DNA of 64,000 bases from Bacillus spongiae (GTDB taxonomy: Bacteria; Bacillota; Bacilli; Bacillales; Bacillaceae_K): assembly GCF_037120725.1 (NCBI RefSeq), contig NZ_JBBAXC010000004.1:186001-250000 (forward strand), read 5' to 3'. How positions within the stretch are numbered: position 1 is the first letter of the stretch; every line of letters starts with the position of its first letter. The notes beneath the pieces are model-generated. The model was not told the origin of the DNA. It did not search any database and worked only from the letters and a program-made list of their open reading frames with translations. Shown piece by piece: positions 9,968 through 19,649 of the stretch. The position numbers were made by a program, and so were the translations under genes.

Positions 9968-10533
9968 CACTACCACCTTCCTTCTGTTCAAAGGTCACTA
10001 TAGACTCTCCACTAAAAGAGTATCATTATCTTCTCCTACCACTGAAATTGTATCCCGTTAATTTGAAGAATGATGTCTTGTCAAGTCTCTTTTTTTCTAT
10101 AAGGTTGTAGTAATCATCCATTGAATTATGAACCTAGCAAATATTCATCTCCTCTCCACATTCGTCATTTTTTAAAGACGTATAGGAAAAGAAAAAAGAT
10201 TTTCCCTTAAAAGATTGGGGACCAGAAAGATAATTAGTAAAGCTTAGGTGGACATGGTAAAATATAAGAAGATTCATTACCACCTTTATGAAGTTCCATT
10301 GACCTCAGATTTTGACTCCACTTTTTGTTCTTCACTCCTTTTTCAACATATGACTTTCCGCAAATGTACTTAATTTATCGTCCATATTCCCTGCAAACAA
10401 TCGTAAGTAACCTTTATTGTACTATTCGATTGGAACAAACAATAAACAAGTGTGTGGAGTGTTTCACTTCATTCATAGAGGCTATTTCAAGACCAAGTGA
10501 ATGATCTTAACATACTTATTAAAGGAGGAAAAA
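9968..10533. other. Intergenic stretch between divergent genes, nothing recognised
   Basis: About 560 AT-rich bases. They must hold promoters for both flanking genes, but I see no convincing hexamer pair, repeat or conserved RNA. Confidence 0.4.
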
Positions 10534-10992
10534 ATGGTTAACTTAATTCCTATGACCAACCTAGAATTTGAAAAATATATTGAAACATCTGTTTCCGATT
10601 TCGCAAATCAAAGTATTGCTTCTGGAAATTGGAGCGAGGGTGACGCTTTACAAAAGGCCAAAGAAAAATACCACAGCCTTTTACCCGATGGCAAAGAAAC
10701 AGCAAATCAATACTTTTATACGATTTTCGACACAGATCAAGAAGTTGGGATTTTATGGTTTGCTCAAAAAACAACTGACTTAGGCTATATTTACGATATT
10801 CGGATTGATGAGAACCGCCAAGGAAATGGCTACGGAAAAGCAGCCATGTATTCTATAGAAAGAATCGCTAAAGAAGAATTGGGGTTAAAAAAAATAGGCC
10901 TTCATGTGTTTGGGCATAATAAAGTTGCAAGAGATTTATATGAGAAGCTCGGCTATGACATTACAAATCTAGTTATGGAAAAAGTAATCTAA
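10534..10992 (+). CDS. GNAT-family N-acetyltransferase
   Basis: A 152-residue protein. The acetyl-CoA binding motif A is visible as YDIRIDENRQGNGYGKAAMYSIE (R/Q-x-x-G-x-G/A), followed by the C-terminal LGLKKIGLHVFGHNKVARDLYEKLGY block typical of the fold. The substrate cannot be predicted. The ATG at 10534 is preceded by AAAGGAGG; an upstream ATG at 10501 lacks a ribosome site. It shares a bidirectional terminator with the next acetyltransferase gene. Confidence 0.85.
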   Translation: MVNLIPMTNLEFEKYIETSVSDFANQSIASGNWSEGDALQKAKEKYHSLLPDGKETANQYFYTIFDTDQEVGILWFAQKTTDLGYIYDIRIDENRQGNGYGKAAMYSIERIAKEELGLKKIGLHVFGHNKVARDLYEKLGYDITNLVMEKVI

Positions 10993-11002
10993 TGGAGTGG
11001 AG

Positions 11003-11036
11003 AAAAAAGCTTGAAGAATGTCTTCAAGCTTTTTTT
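11003..11036. terminator. Bidirectional terminator between two acetyltransferase genes
   Basis: Stem AAAAGCTTGAAGA / TCTTCAAGCTTTT with a three-base loop; T runs on both strands serve the convergent genes. Confidence 0.85.
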
Positions 11037-11045
11037 CGTAAGATT

Positions 11046-11609
11046 TTATGAAACAATGGAATATATACATGTGTCAGTTAGGTTGCAACCGTCAGCTGAT
11101 AAATCATCATTTCTTAATGTCCCTTCAAGGGTAAATTGAAGTTTTTCAGGGATGGAACGACTTTTAACGTTGGTTGATTCACACCTTATTTCCATTCTTT
11201 TAAATTTGATATGGTTCAATCCTAAGTTTATCAATTCCTTGACAGCCTCTGTCATATATCCTTTTCCCGTATAAGTTGTATTCATCCAGTAGCCAATCTC
11301 ACATTTAGGAATATCCCAATCTATCCCCTGAAGGCTAGCTGTTCCAATAAAATCATTCGTATTTTTATGAAAAATTAGAAAACGAAAGCTGTCCCTTTTT
11401 AAAAATTTCATATGAGCCTCTCGCAAATTCATTTCGGTTTCTTCAACAGCAGGAACTCTTTGTGCAAATGGCAACCACTCTTTTAGCTCATTAATAGAAT
11501 TTTTTATTGCCTTATTCACAATCATTCCGTCTCCACTTTGATGTGGTGCTCGAAGAATGAGTCTTTCTGTCTCTATCTGCAATGGGATATCTAATAATAA
11601 AGGATTCAT
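11046..11609 (-). CDS. RimJ/RimL-type GNAT acetyltransferase
   Basis: 187 residues. It starts with the family's LQIETERLILRAP strand, contains IGYWMNTTYTGKGYMTEAVKEL as acetyl-CoA binding motif A, and the late motif RMEIRCESTNVKSRSIPEKLQFTLEG. Relatives acetylate ribosomal protein N-termini or small molecules. The ribosome site GAGAGGGG lies ahead of the ATG. Confidence 0.87.
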   Translation of the reverse strand: MNPLLLDIPLQIETERLILRAPHQSGDGMIVNKAIKNSINELKEWLPFAQRVPAVEETEMNLREAHMKFLKRDSFRFLIFHKNTNDFIGTASLQGIDWDIPKCEIGYWMNTTYTGKGYMTEAVKELINLGLNHIKFKRMEIRCESTNVKSRSIPEKLQFTLEGTLRNDDLSADGCNLTDTCIYSIVS

Positions 11610-11921
11610 CTAGCTGCCCCTCTCCACGTTTATTGATATGTTACTATACTAACCTTTTCTGGTCTAGCCTATCGATGCCTCTAAAGAACCATTCAAACGA
11701 ACCTAATTGTTCATTCGCTTCACGGCTTATTTATTAGGGCAAGTATACCTCCTTTTAGCAGCTTGGAACTCTCTGTCAATATTCTCCTATCCTTCTCTTC
11801 AATAGGTAATTTTCGATATTTTTATCCCGTAAATATTCATTCTTCTTATGCAGGGTTCCTCTAATCACTTTATCTTAAAGGTCATTTTTTCTTTTTTTAT
11901 GATTGGGAAATGACACAACAC
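11610..11921. other. Intergenic stretch, nothing recognised
   Basis: About 310 AT-rich bases between the acetyltransferase and the spoVK terminator. No coding frame is supported. Confidence 0.4.
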
Positions 11922-11958
11922 AAAAAAAGGAGTTCATACTCGTACGTCTTGAACTCCC
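11922..11958 (-). terminator. spoVK terminator
   Basis: Stem GGAGTTCA / TGAACTCC followed on the minus strand by TTTTTTT. Confidence 0.8.
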
Positions 11959-11991
11959 TCGATAATCCATATTAAGTTAGCCGCATAAAGT

Positions 11992-12963
11992 TCAATAATC
12001 AGCTCGCTCTTTTTTTTCATCTTCTGGAAATACTAAATCGCTACTTGTTAACGTTAATAAATCATTTCTTGTGTAACGATTTTGCATTAAGAGCCTCATG
12101 GCCTGTGAACGAATAGACTTTTCAATGACGTTTCGTACATATCGTCCATTGGAAAAATTATGAGCCGTTATCATTGATTTCACATGATAAAGATGCTCCC
12201 TAACTTTTCGTTGTGCTTCAGGTGTGAAAGAATACTCTTTATCCTCAAGCATTTGTTGCCCAATTTGGAGTAGTTGATCAACACTATAATCTGGAAAATC
12301 GAAAACGAGCGGAAATCGAGAATGAAGCCCAGGATTTAGTGTTAAAAAATGGTCCATTTCACGTGAATAGCCTGCAAGAATTAAAATAAATTCATGTTGC
12401 TTATCTTCCATATGTTTCACTAATGTATCAATCGCTTCCTTCCCAAAATCTTTCTCCCCACCTCGGCCAAGGGAATAGGCTTCATCTATAAATAAAATGC
12501 CACCCATTGATTTTTTTACTAAGTCTCTTGTTTTTTGGGCTGTATGTCCAATATATTCACCGACTAAATCCGCTCTTTCTGCTTCGATAAGATGTCCTTT
12601 AGATAACATATCCATCTTTTGGAATAACCTACCAATCAATCGCGCTACTGTTGTTTTTCCGGTACCAGGATTGCCCTTAAACATCATATGGAGCGCTTGT
12701 TTCCCACCTTTTAAACCTTCCAGTTCCCTTTTTTTATTGACGTAAATCCACGCATAGATTTCCTTCACCATTTTTTTCATTTCTTCCATACCGACTAAGC
12801 TTCCCAGTTCCGTTTCAATCTCCTTTAACGCTAAATGTTCACTAGACGTTGTATCCTGTACAATAATATCACGCTTAATTTTGTCATGAATCTTTACGTT
12901 TTCCTTTGAATTTAACACAATATTAATTTGACCTTTGTTTTTCATCCGAATCGGTTCATTCAC
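11992..12963 (-). CDS. spoVK: Stage V sporulation protein K, AAA+ ATPase
   Basis: A mother-cell AAA+ ATPase needed for late spore maturation in Bacillus; CbbX-like in fold. Walker A (GNPGTGKTTVARLIG) lies near residue 98, Walker B (GGILFIDEAYSL) near 158, and the arginine-finger region (NPGLHSRFPLVFDFPDY) follows. I placed the start at a GTG (12963) with GAGGTG upstream, giving 323 residues, close to the 322 usual in B. subtilis; a TTG at 12999 is the alternative. Its place next to hfq-miaA is the standard Bacillus order. Confidence 0.92.
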   Translation of the reverse strand: MNEPIRMKNKGQINIVLNSKENVKIHDKIKRDIIVQDTTSSEHLALKEIETELGSLVGMEEMKKMVKEIYAWIYVNKKRELEGLKGGKQALHMMFKGNPGTGKTTVARLIGRLFQKMDMLSKGHLIEAERADLVGEYIGHTAQKTRDLVKKSMGGILFIDEAYSLGRGGEKDFGKEAIDTLVKHMEDKQHEFILILAGYSREMDHFLTLNPGLHSRFPLVFDFPDYSVDQLLQIGQQMLEDKEYSFTPEAQRKVREHLYHVKSMITAHNFSNGRYVRNVIEKSIRSQAMRLLMQNRYTRNDLLTLTSSDLVFPEDEKKERADY

Positions 12964-13265
12964 ACCATTCACCTCACCGTTCCTAAAGTTTATGTCCAAA
13001 GTTAGGAGGGTGACCCTTGAGTTTTCCTATAACAACTCCTTATGATTTTCCCATAAAACTTCAGCATTTATGAGGTTTGTCATAATTTGCGGTTTCCCAA
13101 GAAATATACACAGCTCTATTTAAACAAGCTTTTATCTTTAGAAACTCCTCTTCCTTGTATTTTATTCGATTGAATTTAAAATAATGTCAATATCTTTCCC
13201 CATTGATAACCAATACAATAAGCGGTTAGTATTTCACTTTCATTAAATTGACGTTTTTAAAGGGC
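12964..13265. other. Upstream region of spoVK, no gene
   Basis: About 300 bases between spoVK and the hfq terminator. It must contain the spoVK promoter (sigma-E type in B. subtilis), but I do not see hexamers I would defend. Confidence 0.4.
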
Positions 13266-13320
13266 AAAAAATAAGAGGCCGTTTTAAAAAGTTGAAAAGC
13301 AACCTTTTAAAATAGCCTCG
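13266..13320 (-). terminator. miaA-hfq terminator
   Basis: A long imperfect hairpin with GAGGC / GCCTC at its base and ATTTTAAAAGGTTG pairing inward, then TTATTTTTT on the minus strand. Confidence 0.7.
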
Positions 13321-13340
13321 TTCAGTAAAGAAGATTCCAT

Positions 13341-13568
13341 TTATTCTTCAAAATTAATTTGAACATTTCGTTGCGGTGCAAAAGTTGAAATAGCATGTTT
13401 ATATACAAGCTGTTGTTTACCTTCTGACTCAAACAGGACAGTAAAATTATCAAACCCTTTGACCGTCCCTCTTATTTGGAAACCATTTAATAAAAAAACG
13501 GTGACTAGCGTATTATCTTTTCTCAATTGATTTAAATATTGATCTTGAATATTAATTCCTTGTTTCAT
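13341..13568 (-). CDS. hfq: RNA chaperone Hfq
   Basis: A 75-residue Sm-like protein that forms hexamers and binds small RNAs and mRNAs. Sm1 ([20 protein letters not shown], with FDNFTVLF following) and Sm2 ([10 protein letters not shown]) are intact. The true start is the ATG at 13568 behind GAGGAGG; the frame stays open upstream, but those codons overlap the end of miaA and are not Hfq-like. It lies 43 bases after miaA and is likely co-transcribed. Confidence 0.96.
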   Translation of the reverse strand: MKQGINIQDQYLNQLRKDNTLVTVFLLNGFQIRGTVKGFDNFTVLFESEGKQQLVYKHAISTFAPQRNVQINFEE

Positions 13569-13611
13569 CTGTTCTTCCTCCTCTTTTCTCTCTATGTTAC
13601 TATTTCGCTGT

Positions 13612-14553
13612 CTAAGATAGCTTTCCTGCAACAAATTGAGATATCTGTTCAATTTTTTCCAATTCACTCATATCGGTTACATCAAACCAATGAACATTCA
13701 TTTTATTCCGAAACCAAGTTAGTTGACGTTTTGCATAGCGACGTGAATTTTGTTTAAGCGATAAAACCGCTTCTTCTATGGTGGAGTTTCCTTCAAAATA
13801 TCTATATAACTCTTTGTATCCAATTGCTTGAATGGATTGTACATTATTCAATCCTTGATCGTATAATTTTTTTACTTCCTCAAATAACCCTTGCTCCATC
13901 ATGATATCCACACGTTGGTTAATTCGGCTATACAATTGCTCACGATCCATCGTTAAGCCAATTATGGTGGTATTATAAAGCAATTCTTTCTGTTGGTCTG
14001 CTTGATACTGTGCCATTGTTTTGCCTGTTGTATGATATATTTCTAATGCACGAATCACTCTTCTTGTATTATTAGGGTGGATGTTTTCTGCACTTTTTGC
14101 ATCAATCTTTCTTAATTCATCATAGACAATTTGGATGCCTTCCTTCTCGATTCTTTGCTCCATTTCTCGGCGAAAGCCAGCATCACCTTCTGATTCTGTA
14201 AAGTGATAATCATAAAGTACCGATTGAATATACAATCCTGTCCCTCCAACGATCATCGGAAGCTTTCCACGCGACGTTATCTCCTTTATCTTGGCCCTTA
14301 CCTGTTTTTGGAACTCTGCTACAGAGAACTCTTCATCAGGATCTTTAATATCAATTAGATGATGTGGTATCCCTTCCATTTCTTGAGGAGATATTTTTGC
14401 TGTTCCAATATCCATTTCACGATAGATTTGCATTGAGTCTCCGCTAATAATTTCCCCATTAAATTTCTTCGCTAATTGTATGCTTAATGCTGTTTTTCCG
14501 ACAGCTGTTGGTCCGATAAGTACGATTACCTTTTGCTTATTCAATACGTTCAC
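13612..14553 (-). CDS. miaA: tRNA dimethylallyltransferase MiaA
   Basis: Adds a dimethylallyl group to A37 of tRNAs reading UNN codons. 313 residues, normal length. The P-loop GPTAVGKT, the substrate motif [19 protein letters not shown], the GGTGLYIQS segment and the late [11 protein letters not shown] motif are all present. The first possible start is GTG 14553; a TTG four codons in is also plausible. hfq follows directly, the usual pairing. Confidence 0.96.
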   Translation of the reverse strand: MNVLNKQKVIVLIGPTAVGKTALSIQLAKKFNGEIISGDSMQIYREMDIGTAKISPQEMEGIPHHLIDIKDPDEEFSVAEFQKQVRAKIKEITSRGKLPMIVGGTGLYIQSVLYDYHFTESEGDAGFRREMEQRIEKEGIQIVYDELRKIDAKSAENIHPNNTRRVIRALEIYHTTGKTMAQYQADQQKELLYNTTIIGLTMDREQLYSRINQRVDIMMEQGLFEEVKKLYDQGLNNVQSIQAIGYKELYRYFEGNSTIEEAVLSLKQNSRRYAKRQLTWFRNKMNVHWFDVTDMSELEKIEQISQFVAGKLS

Positions 14554-14680
14554 TGCTTTCTATGTATTCTGTTTCTTATCGTATCGTACCACATTCATGA
14601 CAACGGAATAAACATCTGAATAGTATATCCGTATTCATATTATTTATACTATCTTTAAAGAGAATTGTTCTTTTCATACA

Positions 14681-14717
14681 GAAAAAACACATTAGTATTT
14701 TAAGCACTAATGTGTTA
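14681..14717 (-). terminator. Terminator after the RacA-like gene
   Basis: Stem AACACATTAGT / ACTAATGTGTT followed on the minus strand by TTTTTT; it separates this gene from miaA. Confidence 0.85.
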
Positions 14718-14749
14718 AACCGCTCTATTCGATTAGCAGTACACACAAT

Positions 14750-15427
14750 CTATTTGGCGAAGTTTAATAGATTTTTCAGGAAATTAAAGAAATACTTAGG
14801 TTGTTGCTCCTTTACTTCCGTACGATTGCGAAGACGTTCTTGAACAAAGGAAATAAATTTTTCTTCTCTCTCTGATACCTTTTCTTTAAATAGATCTCTT
14901 TCCTTCTCCAGTTCTTCTTGATAAAACTCTCTTTCAAATTCTGATACCTCACGTAATGTATCTACTTTGTGAGATAATGATGAGATTTCTGAAGAGTGGA
15001 TTCGAGTTTGCTTTGTCGTAATCGTTTCCATCTCTTCCTTGACTGCCTTTCGAACTTGAGAGACAATGTTCCCCTCCAACTGTTCTAGCATAGGGGCCAT
15101 CTCATTTTGAATCGATTCCTCTTCTTTCCTTTTATCTACTGTCCGATTACAAGCTTCAACTTCTTCTCGTTGTAGTTCTCGTTCATATATTCTTTCCTTT
15201 TCACCGATAATTAATTGGATAATCTCTTCGTCACTATTTCCTTCATTTTTTAATTCTTTTATTCTTTTCAATACTTGCAAATTTTCTGCCGTGAACTTGC
15301 GGGCGTGATTTTGATCTCTCTGTATAGATAAAATCGGAGTGAAGGCTATTTCCCAAGACTTTAGCGTATGTGATGTCATATTTAATAATTTCGCAGCCTT
15401 TGAAATCGTGACCGTTGTTTTTTTCAT
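14750..15427 (-). CDS. MerR-type HTH protein with long coiled coil, RacA-like
   Basis: 225 residues. The N-terminal 60 residues form a MerR-like helix-turn-helix (VTISKAAKLLNMTSHTLKSWE, then FTAENLQVLKRIKELK). The remaining two-thirds is highly charged and predicted coiled coil (EEEME...REVSEFEREFYQEELEKERDLFKEK), ending in an aromatic/basic tail (PKYFFNFLKNLLNFAK) that could touch the membrane. The layout resembles RacA, which anchors chromosome origins to the cell pole at sporulation, but identity is not high enough to name it. The ribosome site GGGAGGGT precedes the ATG. Confidence 0.7.
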   Translation of the reverse strand: MKKTTVTISKAAKLLNMTSHTLKSWEIAFTPILSIQRDQNHARKFTAENLQVLKRIKELKNEGNSDEEIIQLIIGEKERIYERELQREEVEACNRTVDKRKEEESIQNEMAPMLEQLEGNIVSQVRKAVKEEMETITTKQTRIHSSEISSLSHKVDTLREVSEFEREFYQEELEKERDLFKEKVSEREEKFISFVQERLRNRTEVKEQQPKYFFNFLKNLLNFAK

Positions 15428-15808
15428 CAGGTACCCTCCCTTTTATTTTCTTCTTTACGTTTACTTTCGCTTAGAGAGGGGTTTTTCCTGCTAAATGACA
15501 AAGGTTCTAAAAACAAGGCAAATGTTTAGGTATTCATGCATTATATGAGAAGATTCCTCAGAAAAATCGTTTTCGACGGAGAAGTTTAGGTTTTGAGGAG
15601 AATATTGTACGATTGACAGAGTGGTTATCTTGTTCGATTGAAAGTAAAAAAATAACGAACGTTACACCACCCCACCCTCTTGTTTACTTTATGAAACCTT
15701 CCATTCGTTAAGTGAGAGGCATATGATTTTATTTTTCCCTACTCCATTATTCATTCACTCTTACATAAATTGTCCTTATTCCTTACCACCCATCCTTTCT
15801 TCCGTTTG
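15428..15808. other. Intergenic stretch, nothing recognised
   Basis: About 380 bases between two minus-strand genes; no supported coding frame or structured element. Confidence 0.4.
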
Positions 15809-16723
15809 TTACATAAAATCGAAGTAATAGCGAATAACATGAAAGAAAATGGGAGCAGAGTAGGTTAAACTGTCGACTCTTGTTAAATAGCTCTCTTTTA
15901 ATTTTTGAAACTTTTCAGCGTTCCCAATTAATAAATCACGCTTTAATACCCAAATAGTCAAATTACCTAAAAAACCACTAAGACTAATAATAACGCCAGA
16001 TAATATGCCAAACTTCAAATCTAGCGGAGTTAAATAGGAATATAAACTGGTAGAAAGGGCTGTAGTTGTCATTAATGATAGCAGAAAGCCTTCCCAAGTA
16101 ATATTCGGGTGGGCAGAAGGAATGACTCTTTTCTTTCCTAAAAATATAGAAACTAAAAACTGAACAACATCATTTGCTTGGGTAAGTACTACTAAAAAGA
16201 GAACTAAATTCGCTCCATAAATAGGGTTAGCGACTTGATAATATGCTAAGTGGCTTAAGCCAAATACCATTAGCATAATTCCCCATTGTGTTGAACTGAC
16301 TGAGCGTAAAAAGCCAACGGTCCCATTTCCAATAATTCTCGGTAGAGGGAGAAATAAAAAAACATATACTGGAATAAATACAATAAACATCCCATACCAC
16401 TCGATACTTATCCAATAAAATTGGATGGGAATGGCAAGATATGCCCACCAAAATAATTGACGATCCACTTTTCGTGTTGTAATCATTGAGAAAAACTCCT
16501 TTAAGGCAAAGAAGCTTAAAAAAAGGATCGATATTAAAGAAATTGTAGGATTAAACAAAGTAGCAATGGCAAAAACACCTAACATCCCCCACCACGTTTT
16601 GACTCGAGCATTAATGGTGGAAAAATCTTCTCTTTCCTTCAAGGATTTTACAGCGTAAAATAATAAATGAAAGATAGCCATTGCACAGGCCATTATTAAA
16701 ATAGTGATGTAAGTATGGGTCAT
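15809..16723 (-). CDS. CdsA-like phosphatidate cytidylyltransferase family membrane protein
   Basis: A 304-residue integral membrane protein with about eight helices. It ends with the CTP-transferase family pattern: KKRVIPSAHPNITWEGFLLSL, then SGFLGNLTIWVLKRDLLIGN and LTRVDSLTYSAPIFFHVIRYYFDF, where the S-x-x-(K/R)R-D-x-x-(K/I)D-x-x-x-x-x-PGHGG-like region is replaced by LTRVDSLTYSAP. It probably makes or uses CDP-activated lipids, but it is not the housekeeping cdsA, which normally lies in the dxr-uppS region. I used the ATG at 16723 behind CGGAGGT. Confidence 0.75.
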   Translation of the reverse strand: MTHTYITILIMACAMAIFHLLFYAVKSLKEREDFSTINARVKTWWGMLGVFAIATLFNPTISLISILFLSFFALKEFFSMITTRKVDRQLFWWAYLAIPIQFYWISIEWYGMFIVFIPVYVFLFLPLPRIIGNGTVGFLRSVSSTQWGIMLMVFGLSHLAYYQVANPIYGANLVLFLVVLTQANDVVQFLVSIFLGKKRVIPSAHPNITWEGFLLSLMTTTALSTSLYSYLTPLDLKFGILSGVIISLSGFLGNLTIWVLKRDLLIGNAEKFQKLKESYLTRVDSLTYSAPIFFHVIRYYFDFM

Positions 16724-16812
16724 TTTGTACCTCCGAAACAATGATTCTAGCATTATTATGATTGAATATTCTTTATTCTTCAACAAAATTCTGCATTAAT
16801 GAGGGATGAAAT

Positions 16813-17364
16813 ATGAAGAAAAAAGTCTACATTCTCCTTACGGATACCGGGACTCTTTTCACTAAATCTATTAAAAAATATACGAAAGCGCCGTATAATC
16901 ATGCGTCTATTGCCTTTGATTATGAACTATTGGAGCTTTATAGCTTTGGGCGTAAACAGCCTGACAATCCACTAAATGGGGGATTTGTAAAAGAAGACAT
17001 ATTTAAAGGAACATATAGCTATTACCCAAATACAACCTGTGTTGTATATGAACTCACTGTATCGGAACGTCAAGTTGAAAAAATGAAACGAATCTTAAAT
17101 GTATTTATTAAAAACCGCCGGAAATGGTCATATAATTTATTAGGTGTATTAGGTATTACGTTAAAAGAACCCGTTGAGATTAGTACTTCATACTTTTGTT
17201 CCCAATTTGTTGCAGAAATCCTAAGACGCTCTGGAATACAATTATGGGATAAAATCCCAGCGTTAGTAACACCAGATGACTTCCGTGACCACCCAGACCT
17301 ACATCTTCTTTATGAAGGATATTTATTTGAATACGGACCTATTAAACAAAAAATGAATAGTTAG
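16813..17364 (+). CDS. Permuted papain-like (YiiX/NlpC-P60 type) cysteine amidase
   Basis: A 183-residue cytosolic protein. It shows the circularly permuted papain-like order: the catalytic His in APYNHASIAFD near residue 33 comes first, and the Cys in STSYFCSQFVAEILRRSG near residue 129 second. Relatives are amidases or lipid/peptide hydrolases of unknown substrate. There is no signal peptide. The ribosome site GAGGGATG lies upstream of the ATG. It is divergent from the CdsA-like gene. Confidence 0.75.
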   Translation: MKKKVYILLTDTGTLFTKSIKKYTKAPYNHASIAFDYELLELYSFGRKQPDNPLNGGFVKEDIFKGTYSYYPNTTCVVYELTVSERQVEKMKRILNVFIKNRRKWSYNLLGVLGITLKEPVEISTSYFCSQFVAEILRRSGIQLWDKIPALVTPDDFRDHPDLHLLYEGYLFEYGPIKQKMNS

Positions 17365-17563
17365 GATTTAATGTCAGTCTTTCTCACCCTATTTTAAGAA
17401 AAATGTGGAGAGGAAGACTAGAGATAAAGGGAAACATACTTTTCATTTTAAAAAATTGTAGTATTTATGGCTTGCATCTACATTTAATTCGCTTCATCTG
17501 TGGTCATGGTCTTACTTGTCATTGATCATTTGCCCCAAACTCATTTAACCATCATGCTTTACC

Positions 17564-17995
17564 CTAAAAATAATATTCAATTATTGAGTTTTCATTCTCT
17601 TCGATTAACTCTACAACGATATCTTCCACTTCAGTTGTAAACACAAAATCGACATGACTTGTTTCCTTTAACCCTTTTTTAAATTCACTTTTGGTATCAA
17701 ATTGACCGATTGTCAAATGAGGAAGATAGTTTATCTTACAATAGATATCCTCCTATAATTTCCCTGTTTATCATTTGTCGTGAAGTCTGGTTAACGTATC
17801 ATTATCTCCCTTTACTCAAAAAAATAAATACCAATTATCCGACCTTTAATGCCATGTAAATTATTTTTATATGGGTTTTCACATGCTAAAATATATTTGA
17901 TATGACTTTGTATTAATTCAGTCAATATATCACTTCCAAATGGGAAGACGAGTGTAAGATGCAGTGGATTTAATTAGGAAAGAGGGTCATATTTC
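17564..17995 (-). pseudogene. Decayed 2'-5' RNA ligase-like (2H phosphoesterase) gene
   Basis: Translating the minus strand in pieces gives KEKYDPLS, a stop, then LNPLHLTLVFPFGSDILTE, a disrupted centre and finally YLPHLTIGQFDTKSEFKKGL running to a stop at 17564. The two HLT motifs are the paired H-x-T of 2H phosphoesterases (LigT/YjcG type) and the KYDPL..PHLTLVFPF block is typical of Bacillus relatives. A nonsense codon and frameshifts rule out a working product. Confidence 0.65.
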
Positions 17996-18230
17996 TCTTT
18001 CATTCTATCGTTCTCATTTAAATGTTAGAAAAATACATATTGACCTATTAATAAAAAAACAAATGTGTAAGCTAGATGACAGAAATAAGAACAAATCAGT
18101 TGTAAACTGATGTTGTTTAAGAATAGAAATCCCTTTTTTAAACATATTATTAGAAGTACTTTTTGATATCTTGTATGATAAATATTCGTACTTCAAATTA
18201 CATTACTAATCATAATAAGGAGTGATGGTT

Positions 18231-18875
18231 TTGACGACATTAGCAGAACAACTAAAGGCATATAACGAAAATGCAGTAAAGCAAATTCCTCAAGAAATTT
18301 TAGATAAGATGGTAAAGGCAACGACGGAGTTAGCTACCTCCGATTTAGCAAAAGGGTTACAAGCTGGTGAATTAGCCCCTGATTTTGCTTTAAAAGACGC
18401 TACTGGTAAAGAAGTAAACCTTAATGAGCAGTTAAAAAGCGGTCCTGTTGTCTTAATTTTTTATCGCGGGGAATGGTGCCCATATTGTAATTTAGAACTA
18501 CGTGCGTATCAGCAAGCCTTACCAGAATTTGAAGCATTAGGTGCTCAATTAATAGCCATCAGCCCTCAAACGCCCGATCATTCTTTATCTATGAAGGAAA
18601 AGCATGAGATAGCCTTCCCTGTCTTAAGTGATGCTGGGGCTAAAGTAATTAATGAGTATGATTTGTTATTCCGTTTACCAGATTATTTGATTGAAGTGTA
18701 TAAAGGATTTGGCATTAATCTAGAGGAATCTAACAATAGTGATACTTGGACATTACCTGTTCCAGGCACATTTGTCATTGGATCTGATAGTAAAATCAAG
18801 ATGGCGTCGGTAAACCCTGACTATACTAAACGAATGGAACCAACAGAAGTGATTGATACACTAAAATCATTGTAA
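18231..18875 (+). CDS. Peroxiredoxin-like (AhpC/TSA family) protein
   Basis: 214 residues. After a helical N-terminal extension comes the thioredoxin-fold peroxiredoxin core (GELAPDFALKDATGKEV) with the active-site FYRGEWCPYCNLELRAY, a CxxC version of the peroxidatic site, and the VPGTFVIGSDS strand. It probably reduces peroxides with an unknown electron donor. I chose the TTG at 18231, eight bases after AAGGAG; the GTG and ATG slightly upstream sit on top of the ribosome site. Its own terminator follows. Confidence 0.87.
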   Translation: MTTLAEQLKAYNENAVKQIPQEILDKMVKATTELATSDLAKGLQAGELAPDFALKDATGKEVNLNEQLKSGPVVLIFYRGEWCPYCNLELRAYQQALPEFEALGAQLIAISPQTPDHSLSMKEKHEIAFPVLSDAGAKVINEYDLLFRLPDYLIEVYKGFGINLEESNNSDTWTLPVPGTFVIGSDSKIKMASVNPDYTKRMEPTEVIDTLKSL

Positions 18876-18904
18876 ATTTAATTATTATGATATTGTCACG
18901 ATAA

Positions 18905-18940
18905 GGAGGCCAGTTCTTTTTCTTTGAACTGGCCTTTTCT
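18905..18940 (+). terminator. Terminator of the peroxiredoxin-like gene
   Basis: Stem GGCCAGTTC / GAACTGGCC followed by TTTTCT. Confidence 0.8.
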
Positions 18941-18965
18941 AGTGTATTTATTACAAAAACGTTTA

Positions 18966-19649
18966 CTATTTTGATTTAAGAAATGGATCAACAAATCGAA
19001 TAATTGTTTTTGCTGTTTCTTCTTTACTACAACATTCAGTGATTTCATTCTTTTGATTAATAATACAGTGCTCGGCTTGAGACGTATTTAACGAGTCAGA
19101 GAAATTAGCAATCATTAAATCAGCCTTCGAAGTAGCCATTCTATCTTTCGCTTTATCTATAAGAAGGTTTTTATCCGCATTGCTTTCTAGCTTGAACCCC
19201 ACTAACACGACATTAGGGTCCCATTCTTTTATTTGTTTAAGTACTTTGGGAGCTTTTTTAAAATGGATAATAGGAGGATTATCACTACTCATTTTGCCTT
19301 GTTGGGATAACACTTCCCCGTTTTGACCTAGTACTTTATCTATGATCCAATCCGATCCTGCAGCAGCCATTATGACCACATCAATTCGGTTCGATGCAAT
19401 TATGCTCTTCATTTTGGCCTGTAAGTCTATTATTCCTTCAAACGGTACGAGCGATAGATTTTGTCCCTCTTTTATGGTTGGTTTTTCAGCAAAATAACCA
19501 TGTAAATACGTTACATTTGCGCCTTTTGCTAACGCTTCTTCTGCCATCATTTTTCCTATTGTCCCTTTGGCTAAATTCGTATGTCCACGAACTTGATCCC
19601 ATTTTTCAATACATCCTCCACTTGTAATTAACACGTTTTTCCCAAGCAT
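18966..19649 (-). CDS. Stand-alone CoaB-like phosphopantothenate-cysteine ligase domain protein
   Basis: A 227-residue Rossmann-like protein with the CoaB signatures KNVLITSGGCIEKWDQVR, GTIGKMMAEEALAKGANVTYLHG, DVVIMAAAGSDW and NVVLVGFKLE. In Bacillus the ligase is normally fused to the CoaC decarboxylase in one CoaBC protein; here the flavoprotein half is absent, as in the split enzymes of some Firmicutes. A normal coaBC may exist elsewhere, which would make this a paralogue with another role. I chose the ATG at 19649 behind AGAGGTGA. Confidence 0.75.
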   Translation of the reverse strand: MLGKNVLITSGGCIEKWDQVRGHTNLAKGTIGKMMAEEALAKGANVTYLHGYFAEKPTIKEGQNLSLVPFEGIIDLQAKMKSIIASNRIDVVIMAAAGSDWIIDKVLGQNGEVLSQQGKMSSDNPPIIHFKKAPKVLKQIKEWDPNVVLVGFKLESNADKNLLIDKAKDRMATSKADLMIANFSDSLNTSQAEHCIINQKNEITECCSKEETAKTIIRFVDPFLKSK

